Positions 23,450 through 35,918 are shown, counted from the stretch's first letter. The stretch: 64,000 bases of DNA from Gnetum montanum (GCA_015680685.1 MNCI01000281.1:71761-135760), one strand, 5' to 3'. A program made the numbers and translations. Notes: generated by a model not told the origin, from the letters alone.

Positions 23450-24720
23450 GAATGTTTGAAGCTTGGGAGATAATGTGGAAATGAATAAGGCAGAAGATTT
23501 GTAATTTCTTCACAATAGCTAGATGATAAATATTTGAATATTTTACTTTTTGAACAGTGATAATACATTAGTGCTTCCAAATATGAAAGAGAATAATAGG
23601 CTTGATAATATTCTAAATAAATTTGAAATTCATAGAAGTAATAGGCAAAACGCGAAAGGAAAAGAACATCATCTTGAGATAGATGAAAATTAGGAATAAC
23701 TTTGCATGCTTAGATCCAAGTGTGTTGAGCAAAATGACATTCCTAAAAGATATAAACAAAATCATCTATAACTCCATAGAGAGGGAAAACTGGAGTATCA
23801 ACCCCAATATGTTTAAAGCATTTGCTAATAGGTAAACCATGGTGAAGAAGATACCAAAGAAACTATTGAATTTTAGATAGATTAGGAAGCTTCCTCATTC
23901 TCTTAAAGGTGGACATCCAAAATTGTTTTGATTCCTATTTATACCAAAAGCTATTGTAGCAATTGACAACAATTGAGGAATTGTGAAAAAGTGGAAATAG
24001 ACCATATGACTTATAAGGCAAAAATTTTAATACATTAGTCCAACAAAGATCATGAAAAATACATTACATCGAAATATATAACTGTAAATGGTGGTAAATA
24101 AAATCATAAGTTTGATCAAAACAATGATGCATGGCTATAGATACCCCATTCAAATTATCAAACATTTCCCAAGAAATCCATTGGTTGGAAAAATGTAGAT
24201 AGCTAAGAGAAATTACTTCCCTTTGAAACCAAGAAGTAGCCACTAATTCATAATAGCAAGAGGAGTAGGTGTAAGAGATAACCACCATTGACAAAGCTTA
24301 GAAAGAAGAGTAGGATTGATCTTAACATTAGTCCAATCTATATAATTGTGTAATGTTAGTGAAGCCCTCTAAATGCTTTTGAAGAAATTAGATCTAAGAA
24401 TGATAATCATATGAGGAGAAAGAAACTAATTAGCGAAGTAGATGCCTTTCCAAAATGATTTTTGTTTTTTTGAGAAACGCTTGTAGCATTAGTTGGAGAA
24501 GAGTTCCAATAATTTTATAAGCATCCAAATGCTAAAACAACTACTTTGCCACCAAAAAGGATAGCCTTGTCTTATTGACCTATGAATGGAAAAGGAAAAA
24601 GTGATAGCAAATATAGTAACTATTCTAATAGTAGCATCTAGGAATAAGCATTTCACCATATGTAGAAACTTAGGGCCAAAACAAAGTTTAATCATGATCT
24701 ACAAAATAATAGTTCAAGGA
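23450..24720 (-). pseudogene. L1-type LINE ORF2 fragment (RT C-terminal half to zf-RVT)
   Basis: Minus strand. At 24695-24489 the frame reads FGPKFLHMVKCLFLDAT and then SIHRSIRQGYP, which is the plant L1 RT motif usually written R-G-V-R-Q-G-C/D-P. Downstream (about 24010-23690) are IQxFLWYLLHHGLPISK, a C/D-P-x-x-PLYG stretch and ECHFAQHTWI, which is the zf-RVT domain at the C terminus of plant L1 ORF2. The order RT then zf-RVT is correct for an L1. Stops are frequent and the N-terminal endonuclease is not next to it. These proteins nick DNA and reverse transcribe LINE RNA; this fragment cannot. Confidence 0.75.
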
Positions 24721-25423
24721 GAAGCAAAACTATTATTAACAACAATAAATAAATAAATAAAATAAAAGGTAATTAAAAACTAGTTAAAAAAAGATAAAAG
24801 AATAAATTAAAAGGTTCAAATAAAAAAATTTAATGATATTTCAATTATAATTAAACACACAACTTCTAACTTGTAAGAAAATGATTTTGTAAATACACAT
24901 AGAACATACTAGAAAAACATTTAAAATTATTTAAAAAATAGTGAGGGAAAGAGAAAAGATTAGACTAAATATAAGTTTGAAGAATATTTTCACCAAGACA
25001 AGTGCATAAAATAACCTTAATCTTGATTAACATTATTAAAATGAATTCTAATTTTAAGAGCTTTTATAATTACAAAAAGAACTTCACTATAATTTATTAA
25101 CTACCTAGGATTTTTACAAGAGTTAGCATTTTTTATGTGTTCTATGAGAGATGATTTAGAATAACTATTGTATTGTATATATTTTAAGTGCTCTTTCAAT
25201 CTGATACAGAAAGTTTTACCATTTTCACAAATATAACATTTACTACAGATACACAAGATTTTATAAACACCATTAGTAATTAGAGTATTCTCTTTTAATC
25301 TTTTAAACTATTCTAAAACTTTAGAGATTTTACTATATAGTTGTATTGTAGATAAAAAAAATTGTTATTTTTCATCACGAGAAGATGAGACTATGCCAAC
25401 ATTAAAATATTTAGTAACATAGA
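24721..25423. other. AT-rich interval, no gene recognised
   Basis: Long A-rich stretches (24740-24830). Nothing identifiable on either strand. Confidence 0.5.
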
Positions 25424-25620
25424 TCATCAACATCATCATCATCATCCTAGCCTTATCCTAACAAAATGAGGTTTGCTACATATGTACTTTTTTGCCATTT
25501 GCCCATATGAAAAGATATATCTTTATTTATTTGTAGTTTCTTCAAATTATCTTTAGTTAGTTTTTCCCATATCTTTTTTGATCTTCCTTTTTTGGTGGCC
25601 TTTCAAGAACAATGATGTAG
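25424..25620 (-). repeat. RTE-like LINE 3' end with (GAT)n tail
   Basis: In minus sense the sequence ends GTAGCAAACCTCATTTTG, TTAGGATAAGGCT, then (GATGAT)n (25424-25447). This resembles the widespread plant repeat end GTAGCCGACCCCAAATAGTTGGGATAAGGCTTGATGATGATG, recalled here in parts as GTAGCCGACCCC and GGGATAAGGCTT. It is a truncated copy. Family assignment is from memory of plant RTE-type LINEs. Confidence 0.45.
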
Positions 25621-25630
25621 CAACCTTTTC

Positions 25631-25785
25631 ATGAGAATAATGAGTTGTTAGCCTAGTTGTAAGACTTTTGATTTGAAAGCTCCAAGTTATGGGTTGGATT
25701 CTAGTGTGCAATGCTAAGTTATAAAGTTCTAATTGAACTATATATCTTAGGGCATACTAATATTACAATTATTTTAAGATTTAAT
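25631..25785 (+). repeat. tRNA-derived SINE copy 3, with 8-bp target duplication
   Basis: A box TTAGCCTAGTTG (25648-25659) and B box GGTTGGATTC (25692-25701) are 44 bp apart. ACCTTTTC flanks it at 25623-25630 and 25786-25793. R4 inserted 8 bp further on. Confidence 0.8.
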
Positions 25786-25805
25786 ACCTTTTCCTATAGG
25801 CTTAT

Positions 25806-26749
25806 TGATAAGTATTAAAAGTGTCATGTCAATGGGCCCCCATTGACGCAACCTCGTTAATGTGGCCCCCTTTACATGGTGTTGCCTCATCAATGGGGCC
25901 ATGTCAATGTAGTGTTTGCTACATTGATGAGGCCTCGTTGATGTAGCCCTAGAGCAAAAATTATAAGTACAAGCTCCCAGCCGTGTTTATGGGCATTACA
26001 TTCATAGTAGTAGTAGAGCTTTTGCAGTTTGTCTATTTGAAAGTTAGAATATTTTTCCCGAGTGCCCACAATAGGAGTCATTGAGTGTATGGGTATTTAT
26101 TCAAGCACTGTTATACCTAAGCATGATAGTGTGTATGACAATAAAAACATACTGCTTGATAAACCTTGCAACATTCTAGATAGCTTAAATGTTTTATTTA
26201 TGCATTCATTGTTTTTATTAAATGTTCAATTAATTAAGTTAAATTAAGCTAAATTAGAATTTAATCAATTAAGATAAATAGATTAAGTACATAAGTATGA
26301 CCACTTCGAGTGTAAACACATATTTGCTTGAGACTTCTAGCAACAGTATTGCTTGGCATGCCCAATAGCATAGCACTTGGTAATCCAGCAGTGGATACGT
26401 GGGTTTAGGGCATGTACGGAAAGTGGGACTGGATGCTTATGTTAGGACTAGTTAGAGAGTAGTTATTTGGTTAAATTAAATTAGTCATTCAATTACTTCA
26501 TCTCTTTCTTTAAGCACCAAAATCATAAAACACAAAATGATAAAAGTCATATGCCTCGATTACACTTAACCATACCATTATGCTTCACAAGTGTAATCAA
26601 GAAGGCAATGAACAACCTTTAGGGAAAGATCCACTTCCTAGAAGACTAGTGCATTGGAAACTAGAGAGTCCATGGAACTTGACCAGATTACAAGTGAGCA
26701 CTTTATGATTCGTATGGTTGGGCATAGGGGTACCCTTCATCGCTCATCA
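25806..26749 (+). repeat. R4 5' LTR (944 bp)
   Basis: From TGATAAG to CTCATCA. Its U3 has repeats of the type GGCCCCNTTGAC/TCAATGGGGCC (25815-25950). TATAAGTA at 25962-25969 and AATAAA at 26140-26145. Confidence 0.9.
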
Positions 26750-26766
26750 TTGGCATCCATTTCTTT
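26750..26766 (+). other. R4 primer-binding site remnant
   Basis: TTGGCATCC directly follows the LTR. Only the first bases fit the PBS of the other copies, and sequence then jumps to the end of gag, so the gag deletion probably starts inside or next to the PBS. Confidence 0.5.
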
Positions 26767-26929
26767 GATTCAATAGTCCTCCCAAACCCTCATAACCTAA
26801 TTTTCCTGGTCACCTTGTATCTCCAACATCCTCATCCTCTACATCAAATACATTCAAGTACCCTTCAAACCAAGTGCTGCCTTAGATCTACACTGTAATG
26901 CTAACTCATGCTATTTCCGATTGGATCAA

Positions 26930-27470
26930 GGTTAGAAATCTTCCCATGAAAAGATCTGATCCAAGAAGTCCTCTTATTTACTTGTAGATTGCTAGACATG
27001 AGCCATGCAAGGCTCTTCTTAATTTTGGTTCTGGTGTCAATCTCATCTTCTATGACATGTACAAGTCTTGGAACTTACCACCCCTCTAGAAGAGAAGCAT
27101 TTGTTTAGAATTGGCAGGTCAATCAAGCACTATTCCTTTGGGATTAGTGGAGGACATTGTGACCATCGTTTGCTGGTGGTCCTATCCTACTGATTTTCTA
27201 GTGATTAAGATGGAAAATTGCAAAGGTGACTTGCCCATCCTTATGGGAAGTGCTTGGTTAAGCATAATAGATGCACGTATGGGCATAAGGGACCTTTCCT
27301 TGAAAATATCCAAGGAAAATGAACTTGGACATTTAGAGAAGAAGAGTGTTCCATGCATCGTGTACAGTGTTAACGGGTGCAATTGTGTGCAAAAAATCTG
27401 GTCCATTAAGAGTACATTCATTGAAGAGTGCAATCAGTGTGCACATGAAATACATATTTAAAGGTGCCTA
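26930..27470 (+). pseudogene. PR: R4 protease, catalytic Asp lost
   Basis: The frame gives LNFGSGVNLIF where R6 and R1 have LDSGSGVN, so the catalytic Asp is Asn and the Ser is Phe (near 27019-27030). The rest is well kept: LAGQSSTIPLGLVEDIV, CWWSYPTDFLVI, ILMGSAWLSIIDARMGI (27111-27461 open). The protein would cut Gag-Pol; this copy could not. It begins 180 bp after the LTR because gag is missing. Confidence 0.85.
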
Positions 27471-27890
27471 TACGTAGCAGCCATAAAATAGGAGGGAACC
27501 TAGTGGTCGATAGCTAACTTTGACAATAACACACTATGCATGGAACCTACCAAGTGGTTGACTTGCACCTATGTCAAAAGCATGAATAAACTTGAGCAAG
27601 TTCATCACCAACTCTCTGACAATGAAGAAAATTATAATACTTGTTGGGAAGAGTTGGAAATCCCTGATAATTTTAGGCAAGAGCCCCTAGAGCTAAAAAC
27701 TTTTCCAGTTGGCATGGAATACACATTTTTCAATAATGGTAAGTAGATCATAATTAATGCAAATCTTGCTTCAAAAAAAAAAAGATAAGCTATTGTAGGT
27801 CATCAACATGTGACCAATAGCCTTTGCTTGGCCATATCCCAAACTAATAGGAATTGTTCTAAGCATATGATAGCATCATATTTATAGCAA
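27471..27890 (+). pseudogene. R4 protease/RT linker
   Basis: The open part (27540-27746) reads MEPTKWLTCTYVKSMNKLEQ and then LEIPDNFRQEPLELK, collinear with MEPSKGLVQTYVKSMDEMDE in R6. It joins protease to RT in the polyprotein; no activity is known for it. Confidence 0.7.
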
Positions 27891-28800
27891 CCCAGCCATG
27901 AAGCCAAGAAGGCAACTGTAGCAATGAATGAACCCCAAATTGAAGCAAATCATCAAGGAAGAAATAGAATAACTCCTCAAGGTAGGGTTCATTTATTCCA
28001 TGGTGGATAGTGAGTGGGTTAGTCCACTTATAATCATGCCAAAGAAAGATGGCAAGTGGTGGGTCTACATTAACTTTAGGCTATTGAATATGGCAACATT
28101 TAAAGATCATTTTCCATTACCATTTGTTGATCAAGTGTTGCATACCATATCTAAGCATTGATATTATAGTTTCTTTGATGGTTATAGTGGTTATAACCAA
28201 ATCCAAATTATGCCATAAGATTAGGCCAAGACAACATTCAAAAGTCCCTAGGGAACTTTTGCATATTGTAAGATGCCATTTGGTCTATGTAATGCCTCTA
28301 TAACATTTCAATTCCTGGTCTTTAGTATTTTTCAACAGCAAATTGGTAGCCAGGTAGAAGTCTTTATGGATGAATTCTATACCTATGGGGCTACATTTGA
28401 GCAAGCCTTGGATTACCTTGAGTAGGTACTGAAAAGATGTGTTGAAAAAACCTTGGGCTCAATTGGTAGAAAATCCATTTAATGGTCTAAGAAGGCATAG
28501 TATTGAGGCATTAAATTTCATAGGAAGGGATTGAGATAGACTCAGAAAAGATAAGGGTCATCCAAGTAATCACACACCAACCAAATAGTCAAAGATGTCA
28601 GATCATTCCTTGGACACACTTGCTACTACTAACATTTCATAGAGAATTTCTTTAGGATTACAAAGTTGTTGGTCAAGCTTACAAAAAAAGATGCAAAATT
28701 TATTTGGACCAAGGAGTGTGAATATGCATTCCAACTACTAAAGGAGAAACTCATAGAAACTCTAATTATACAAGCACCAAACTAGTCTAGACCATTCCAC
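27890..28800 (+). pseudogene. RT: R4 reverse transcriptase, broken
   Basis: Recognisable RT blocks in order: FIYSMVDSEWVSPL (about 27990), MPKKDGKWWVYINFRLLN, ATFKDHFPLPFVDQVL, GYSGYNQIQI, a stop and DAKTTF-like stretch, KMPFGLCNAS, then VFMDEF (28360-28377). The active site is FMDE instead of FMDD, so the second catalytic Asp is lost. Later are VRSFLGHTCYY and KFIWTKECEYAFQLLKEKL. It carries many stops. TAG before AKT is also found in R6. It is followed directly by RNase H. Confidence 0.85.
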
Positions 28801-29400
28801 AAAATGATAGTTGCATCTAATTATGCCTTGGAAGCTATGCTTATGCAATTGGATGATAAGAAATGTCCATATTATATCCACTGTGCAAGCCGAAGCATTG
28901 TGGATGCACAATTGAATTACATCACAATTGAGAAAGAATTAATGGTAGTGGTGCATGCTCTTGAAAAGTTTCAGCACTATGTGCTTGGTTATAAAGTATT
29001 TGTGCATACAAACCATAGTGCCATCCACTTCTTCATGAACAAGCTGATGATGAGCCCTCATATCATACGGTAGCTTGTGATGTTGCAGAAATTCAATGTC
29101 ACAATGGTAAATCAAAAAGGAACCAAGAATGTGGTCGTTGACCATCTCTCTCGATTAAGAAGGGATAATAGAGAGGAGGAGAGATTCTTTGATTAATTTC
29201 TAGATGAACTCCTCTTTAGAGGAGCAATAAATGACCAAGTACCTACTGAACCAAAATGGTATGATGACATTCTCACTTACCTTCTCACTTAGGAGATGCC
29301 ATAAGATCTAGACGTTAGGAAGAAATAACAATTTCTTCATTAGGAAAAGTATTTCATGGAAATTAATGGACATGATAATAAATTTTTGACCTTGGTAGTT
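28800..29400 (+). pseudogene. RH: R4 RNase H and start of integrase linker
   Basis: The open frame 28804-29073 has VASNYALEAML, YYIHCASRSIVDAQLNYI, EKELMVVVHALEKFQHYVLG and HTNHSAIHFF. The usual D-A-S start reads V-A-S and the TDH of the family reads TNH, so catalytic acids are lost. DHLSRLRR near 29140 marks the end of the domain. Weak linker homology runs to 29400, then integrase is absent. Confidence 0.8.
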
Positions 29401-30686
29401 TCTAGAATTGGGAAAAATTCAAAGGTTTGAACCTAATGTGACTTCAAGGGGACTTAATACTCTTTGTACTCTTCTACTTACTTGAGTGCTTGAGTGTTCT
29501 TCATGAGCTACTTACTGTTCCATGTCACCAACTATAGGAAGTCAAATAAAGTCTTTGCATGGTGTGGTTCCCATCCAAAAATCCAAAAAAAAAAAACAAC
29601 ATGATGGAAATTCAAAGCACACTCCCTAGACAAATAAATGGGCTACAAGTATTAGTTATGGGACTAGGAAGACATGTAACCATGCCTAAAGGTCTCGTCT
29701 AACTAAGGCCCTCTCTCACTTTCTACTTCTCTTTTCTTCCATTTATGGAATGGTGGTTGTTTTTTGAGAGCACTCTTGTATCTCAAGGGGTTGGATCAGT
29801 CTTGGAGTGGCAATGCAAAGTCACTGAAAGAGGTTGATTTTGATCTAGACTAAGGATGGATCTTCATTGGTCATTTTAAACATATACTCCATAAGGGACT
29901 TCTTATGACCTTAGTTTGGAATTCCATTCCATATTCTCTATCATCCATCTATGCTGATTGTAACTCAGCTCACTGCTAGTGTCCATGTTCTTGATTTCAT
30001 ATCTTGGTCTGACATATTTGAATTCTTAGGTAGAATGTTCTAGGTTTTTGTCCTTAACCTCTATTGGCCATTAATCACCTATGGGGCCCACAGACTCCTT
30101 AGGTTAAGGTTATGTAAGGGCAAAAAGGGCATGTGCCTACTATGGGGAGGTTCCACTTGCATATCCCTTGGTTGGGTTCATTAAGTACTATATCCCAAGG
30201 CATTCTCGTAACCAAAATCTTTCATACACCCATCTTCCACATCAGACCATGTGCTCCTTTACATATTTTGTTCATTACATATGTTCTCCATCAATTTTTT
30301 TTTTAATTTTTAAGCTTTTAAAGACCCTCTTGAATGCTTTTATCATATTCTTAGCTTTTCTAGGATTTCATGGATCACAATTTCATTGAAAAATTTCTTA
30401 TATTTTTTGAGATATTCAAATTTGAAATTTTTTGATGATGGGCTCTATATATGAGGCCTCGTCAATGCAACTGATCCATATATGAGGCCCTGTATATGGG
30501 GCCCCATCAACATAAGTCAAAAATTATATAAATAGGCATGGCCCCACTTAGAAAATTTTCCATTTTCTTACAAACATCAAAGGAGTTTTTCCAATTTTCA
30601 GAGCCCAAAACCTTCCAGAGTCCGTAACTTACAAACCATTTATCCAAATCACTCCATTTTTCAACCCTATAACTACCGAAGGTAAG
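29401..30686 (+). other. R4 spacer with conserved non-coding block
   Basis: Collinear with R1 5600-6500: the GACTTCAAGGGGACTT stretch (29440), TCTTTGCATGGTGTGG (29553) and the block ending ATGGGGAGGTTCCACTTGC (30141-30159). That block lies about 540 bp before motif 2. No gene seen. Confidence 0.65.
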
Positions 30687-30701
30687 CTCTTTGTCATGGG
30701 G
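30687..30701 (+). other. R4 internal PPT-like motif 2
   Basis: CTCTTTGTCATGGGG, 287 bp upstream of the aORF ATG. Confidence 0.6.
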
Positions 30702-30987
30702 CCAAAAAATGTACCATTTTTGATGAAATTTTTTTTGCAATTTTTTCTAACTCCCACAAAGGTTTAACTAAAAAAACAACTAGTAAATACTAAATTACAA
30801 GAGTTAAACCTTTTCAACAAGCTCTAGTGATAATTATAATAAATACTTAATAAAATAACAATAAAATAATCAATCTACCATTGTCCAACCTTAGCCAAAG
30901 TTTAACTAACTAACTAATGGGAAAGGTATTCAAAACTTTAAAGTTACACACTACATCTACCAATCCATGAATGTGTTGTGACTGTAG

Positions 30988-33758
30988 ATGGAACCAAAAG
31001 GAAAGCATACACAAGAAGTAGGACCATCCCAACCAAGAGAGAAAAAACCTAGAATAGGAAGAGGCTAAGAATAGCCCTAAGAAGAACCACTCATAACCCA
31101 TGCGCTAATGCAACCAGCAAATCTTGAGGTGACCTTAACAAAGGCTTTCCTAATTAGATTAAATCAAGGGAGGTCCAAAAATTGGTGCTCAAAGAGTTAA
31201 ATTTTGGCCCTTTCCTAGAGCATGCATCAAGAGAAGTATAGGACTATCTAAAGGCCTCCCCCATGTGGCCAATCATCACTTCCACTAGGGAGTGGTACAT
31301 GGTAGAGACATTCCTACTTTGGAATAATAGGCAGCTTGGAGTAACGGTGAAAATTAAGGACATCTTAGTGTCCTACTTAGCATAGCCATTACTATAGTTC
31401 TTGGGTTGCTTGAAACATGGGCAAATCTTACTAAAATTCCAATTTAGGCAGATCTCAGCATAAAGAAAGAATGGATGCAATGTTGCTATGGTGTTAATCG
31501 TAAGGAGTTTGGTACACTCACACTAGTAGAAAGGATTCATTACAAGATTGCAACCTTCCACCTCAATCCCATGGTGAGGCTAAGCAAAATCACTACCTTC
31601 TCTGCCTGAGTATGCATCACTCTAAGTGGGAGATTCTTGATCAACCTTCCATAGTTGATCTATTTAGAGATGTAAAAGCAATTTAAAGAAAATGAATGTA
31701 GAAGGAAGGCACTTCCCTTTCCATGCCTCATTAGGAAACTTTGTCGAAGGGGAGGGATAGTCTGTTACACCAACGACATAGTCAGAATTGTTCTGGCCAC
31801 AAACTGGGTGGAAATGATAAAGGATAAGATGCCTACAACCACTCTACAAGAAGAGGAGCAGTGACCACCACCCCTACCTACCACTCAAACAACAGTGCTA
31901 GACATTATTGCAACCACCCAATGATTGCAAGAGTACATAGAATGGATCTTGAGTGAACAAGAGCAAAGAGCAAGCATAAGCGGCAGGGACCCATCCATAT
32001 ATAGACCAACCATGAGTCATCTTAATGAGGGGGCCCAAACAATCAATTTGATGGGTGAGGGTGTACCCATTTTCTTAGCCCAAAGAACATAGCTACCTGT
32101 GAGGTCAAATCTGAGCACCAGAGAGGTTACAGTATCTCTCGTAGAACAAAATTCACTTCCAAAAATCTTTGGAAATACTATAATCTTCTTGGTGTGCTTA
32201 GAGGAGGATGAGGGTGTAACTGTGCTAGTGATGCAACACCAAGGGCAAGAGACAGTAGTAGAAGTGGTCACTAACCATATTGCTAAAATACTCAATGCAC
32301 CTGTGGCATCTGTACTAGATGTCACTATACTTAAGAATGTGTAGACATCTACAGGGACCACAAGCAATAGAATAAACACAACACAACATGAAAACCTACT
32401 TGATTTATTGGTGGGAACTGAACAATGACTTCCAAATGTCTTTGACCTTCCAGACACTATCATTGCAACCCAGGTGGAGCTACTAGAGGTAAGGAGAAAA
32501 AACATCATATTGCAGGGGCTACTTGAAATAGCCAAGGAGTAGAATGAATGCTTAGCTACAAAAGTTGCCAAACTGAGAGCCCAAATTACCAATCCTACAT
32601 TTCTCAGCCCAACACTAATAAGAGATGAAGCTATGGAACAACTTCATACCAAACTCAAAGTGATTGAAGGTGTAATGGAGATAGCAGTATTCTATCGATC
32701 CTTGGTAGAGGCCACATAGCACAAGATTTAGAAGGCTTTGGATCAGACCCAATAGGAGACTATCTAATTGATCGTAGAAAATCATTGCTTGTAGAATGTT
32801 GATGCACACAAGCAAGAATTAACTAATTTCATGCATCAATAGTAGGAGAAATTGGCCAAAGAAAACACAGAATTTAGGAGATTAGTAGTAGAAAATAGAA
32901 ATATCTCCATGGAGGATGTTCACACCATTTACCAAAAAACTATGATTGAGGTAGCTGCCTAGAAATCAGAGGCTCTCAAATTTGAGAGAGTTAAGGATCA
33001 CTATAGAGAATAGGATGGTCTACAAAAAAGCAGTAAATGAAAAACATATCTAGTTGGCAAAGGAAAAAATGAAAGAGATCCTCCAACAACCCCAAAAAGG
33101 AAAAGAGTTGTAGAAACCCATCGTTGATGGAATAGATGCTTGCAACAAAGAGAAAATCTACATGAAGGAGTTGCAAATCGAGGAGATGATGGAGTACATG
33201 GAGCTTGCTAATCTTCGTTATGCAAATATGGCCATGTTGACTATTGGATGGCTATGGTCTGAATTAGAGAAGTAGGTGGCTAGCTTGTACTTGTTGTATG
33301 AGGCTGAGTTCAAGCATCATAAGGACACCAAGGACAAGCATGCGGTGGCCAATGCTAAACTTGAAGTTCTCAAGGCATAATTCATAGATCAATGATCAAC
33401 TACCAAGACCCTAGCCAAGAAGATGAATGACTACTAAGAGCTACAAAATGCAGTTAGCATGTTCAACATCGAACATAAATAGTTTGTTTCCTGGTTTGTC
33501 AATGTAAAGGAAATGTTCCCAATAATGCCCTATCCATGGGATGTTCCCATTCTAGCCCACATTGGTGATGCCACGTGGACTATGAATGATCCCAAGAGTA
33601 AGGAGGAGAAGATGAAGGCATTGCTTAATTCCTTTCACTTTTCATCAAAGGTTGCAACTGTAGTAGGACAACCACAACCACCTTAACTACGACACGTGCC
33701 TAAAGTTGGTGAAGGTCCTTCAAAGCCTATGGAGCCACCATCACCTAGGACTCTTTGA
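30988..33758 (+). pseudogene. R4 aORF: accessory ORF, broken
   Basis: Function unknown. ATG (30988) in the context GACTGTAGATGG opens MEPKGKHTQEVGPSQPREKK. The N-terminal signature follows: LNFGPFLEHA, WPIITSTREWY, TFLLWNNRQ (31190-31360). The middle is strongly decayed. Near 33190 the coiled-coil tail has EYMELANLRYANMAML. The C terminus reads EEKMKALL then VGEGPSKP and MEPPSPRTL, with a stop at 33756-33758. These ends match R6 and R8. Length, about 920 codons, fits the other copies. There are many stops. An antisense open frame at 32017-32592 has no homologue in the other copies and I take it as chance. Confidence 0.75.
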
Positions 33759-33987
33759 TCTTCTCCCCTATCTTCATGCAATCAAAGGAAGTGCTATTCA
33801 ATTCTTTTTGTGTAGTCATGTCATGGTGTTCAATTTTGTGTCATGAGCACCATAATTTTATAATGTGTTGATTTGTACACTTGAGTACTTAGTTTTTTCC
33901 AGTTATTTTTTTTTGTTTTGTTAAGAGTTAGTCAATAATTCCATACCTTTTCAATTTTGTAAAAGAACTTAAGGATGAGTTTTCATT

Positions 33988-34001
33988 CAATCATGGGGGT
34001 A
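33988..34001 (+). other. R4 3' polypurine tract
   Basis: CAATCATGGGGGTA immediately before the LTR TGATGAG. Confidence 0.85.
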
Positions 34002-35913
34002 TGATGAGTGTCAATGTGCCACATCGATAGGCCCCCATTGATGGGGCCTTGTTTACATGGTGTTGCCCCATCGACGGGGCCACATCAATGTAGTGTTTAC
34101 TATGTTGACAGGGCCCTATCGGTGCAGCCCTAGAGAAAAAACTATAAATACAAGCTCCTAATCGTGTTTATGGGCATCATATTCATAGTAGTAGCAAAGC
34201 TCTTGCAGTTTTTCTATTTGAAAGTTAGAATATTTTTCCTGAGTGCCTGTAGCAGGATTCATTGAGTGTACAGATCTTTAATCAAGCATTATTGTACCTA
34301 AGCATGATAGTGTGTACAACAATAAAGACAAGCTTCTTGATAAACCTTGTAGCATTCTAGATAGCTTAAATGTTTTATTTATGCATTCATTATTTTTATT
34401 AAATATTTAATTAATTAAGATAAATTAAGCTAAATGAGACTTTAATCAATTAAGCTAAATAGATTAAGTACATAAGTACAACTACTTCGAGTGTAAACAC
34501 GTATTCACTTGGTAATCCCAGTAGCATTATTGCATGGTGCACCCAGTAGCGTAGCACTTGGTAACCTAGTAGTGGATACATGGGTTCAGGACATGTACGG
34601 AAAGTGGGACCAAATGCTTATTGATGAGACGCAATTCGCATGAGCTGCGATATCGCGTACGCGATATCGCGTCATCCCCTGCGATGTCGCGTACGGGATA
34701 TCACGGTCCACCGCCAAATCTATAAATAAGAGGTGACACTTCCCTTATTTTCCATCCTAGGCTAAAAGTAGGGAAACTCTGGTAGATTGATCACTCCAGA
34801 GATAGAATATTTTCCATGTGTCTGCAGTAGGAGTCCCCAAGTGAACGGATGTTTATTCAAGCAACTTTGTACCTGAACGCAAGTTGTGTATGGCAATAAA
34901 GACGAGCTTTGTGGATAAACCTTGTAGTGCATGGAATAGGATTTATTATTTGTTATTTATTACATGTTATTTTCTACCTGTTATTTATTACCTGTAGTAG
35001 CGTGGCATGAGTACGACTTGATTACGAGCATTTACGGATGTGTACGGCTAATCAAGTAATCGGCTGCACATCGCGATTAGTCTCTCTCACCCTTATCTCC
35101 TAGAACACGGGATAAGTATGACTTGGTTACGAGCATTCAAGGATGTGTATGGATAGCCAAGGAATGAATGCTTATCACGTTTAGGCTAGTTAAGTGCCTC
35201 AGTACGCCCACTTCGAGCACGTGCGTTACACGTGGTGATCCTAGTAACGATTAGCATTTGGTAGCCGTGGTTGCATAGTTCAGGGTGTGTATGGTAAGTG
35301 GGAATAGATGCTGACGCTAGTTAGTTTAGACTTAGTCCTTAGTTAGAGTTAGTTAGGTTTCTCAATCCTTCACCTCAATAGCATAGGAGAAAAACACATA
35401 AAAGACCATCAAAATCATATACCTCAGACTTACTTAACCATACACCGTGACAACCACAAGTAAGTCTAGGAAGACAATGAATGATTAACCCCAAGTGTTC
35501 CATGGGGTGTGTAGGCATTTACTCTGTGGAGTTCGATCGGATCGCGCGTGCTACGCTCATTTCGTATGGTTGAGTGTAGGGGTACCTCGCCACTCATCAC
35601 TTATGTTAGGACTAGTTAGAGATTAGTTATTTAGTTAAATTAAATTAGTCATTCAATTACTTCATCTCTCTCTTTAAGTCCCAAAACCATAAAACAAAAA
35701 ATGATAAAAATCATATGCTTCAACTACACTTAATCATACCATTATGCTTCACAAGTGTAATTAGAAAGACAATGAGTAACATATAGGGCAAGATTCACTT
35801 CCTAGGAGACTAGTGCACTGGAAACTAGAGAGTCCACAAAATTTGACCGGATTTCATGTGAGCGCTCTGTGATTTGTATGGTTGGGCTTAGGGGTACCCT
35901 TCATTGCTCATCA
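34002..35913 (+). repeat. R4 3' LTR, split by solo LTR R5
   Basis: TGATGAG (34002) to CTCATCA (35907-35913). Without R5 and its target duplication it is 929 bp, close to the 944-bp 5' LTR. TATAAATA at 34143-34150. Confidence 0.92.
34622..35599 (+). mobile_element. R5: solo LTR nested in the R4 3' LTR (978 bp)
   Basis: TGATGAG (34622-34628) to CTCATCA (35593-35599), flanked by exact CTTAT duplications (34617-34621 and 35600-35604). The empty site is visible at 26440 in the R4 5' LTR (ATGCTTATGTTAGG). U3 has GCGATATCGCG palindromes (34647-34705), TATAAATA at 34721-34728 and AATAAA at 34895-34900. No internal region is present, so it arose by LTR-LTR recombination. Confidence 0.95.
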
Positions 35914-35918
35914 CTTAT

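Larger units (their letters stand above)
25806..35913 (+). mobile_element. R4: gag-less Ty3/gypsy element with nested solo LTR (10.1 kb)
   Basis: 5' LTR 25806-26749, protease (about 26930-27470), RT, RNase H, spacer, motif 2, aORF 30988-33758, PPT, 3' LTR 34002-35913. Gag is deleted from about the PBS to the end of gag, and most of integrase is gone. The target duplication CTTAT flanks it exactly (25801-25805 and 35914-35918). Insertion R5 splits the 3' LTR. Confidence 0.9.

Noticed and set aside
25424-25447. ATC-rich run as a CRISPR or satellite array
   Set aside because: It is a short microsatellite at the end of an RTE-like LINE fragment; no spacers or longer units.
32017-32592. Open frame of 191 codons on the minus strand, the longest in the window
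   Set aside because: It is antisense to the R4 aORF, has no recognised motif, and there is no frame at the equivalent place in R3, R6 or R8.
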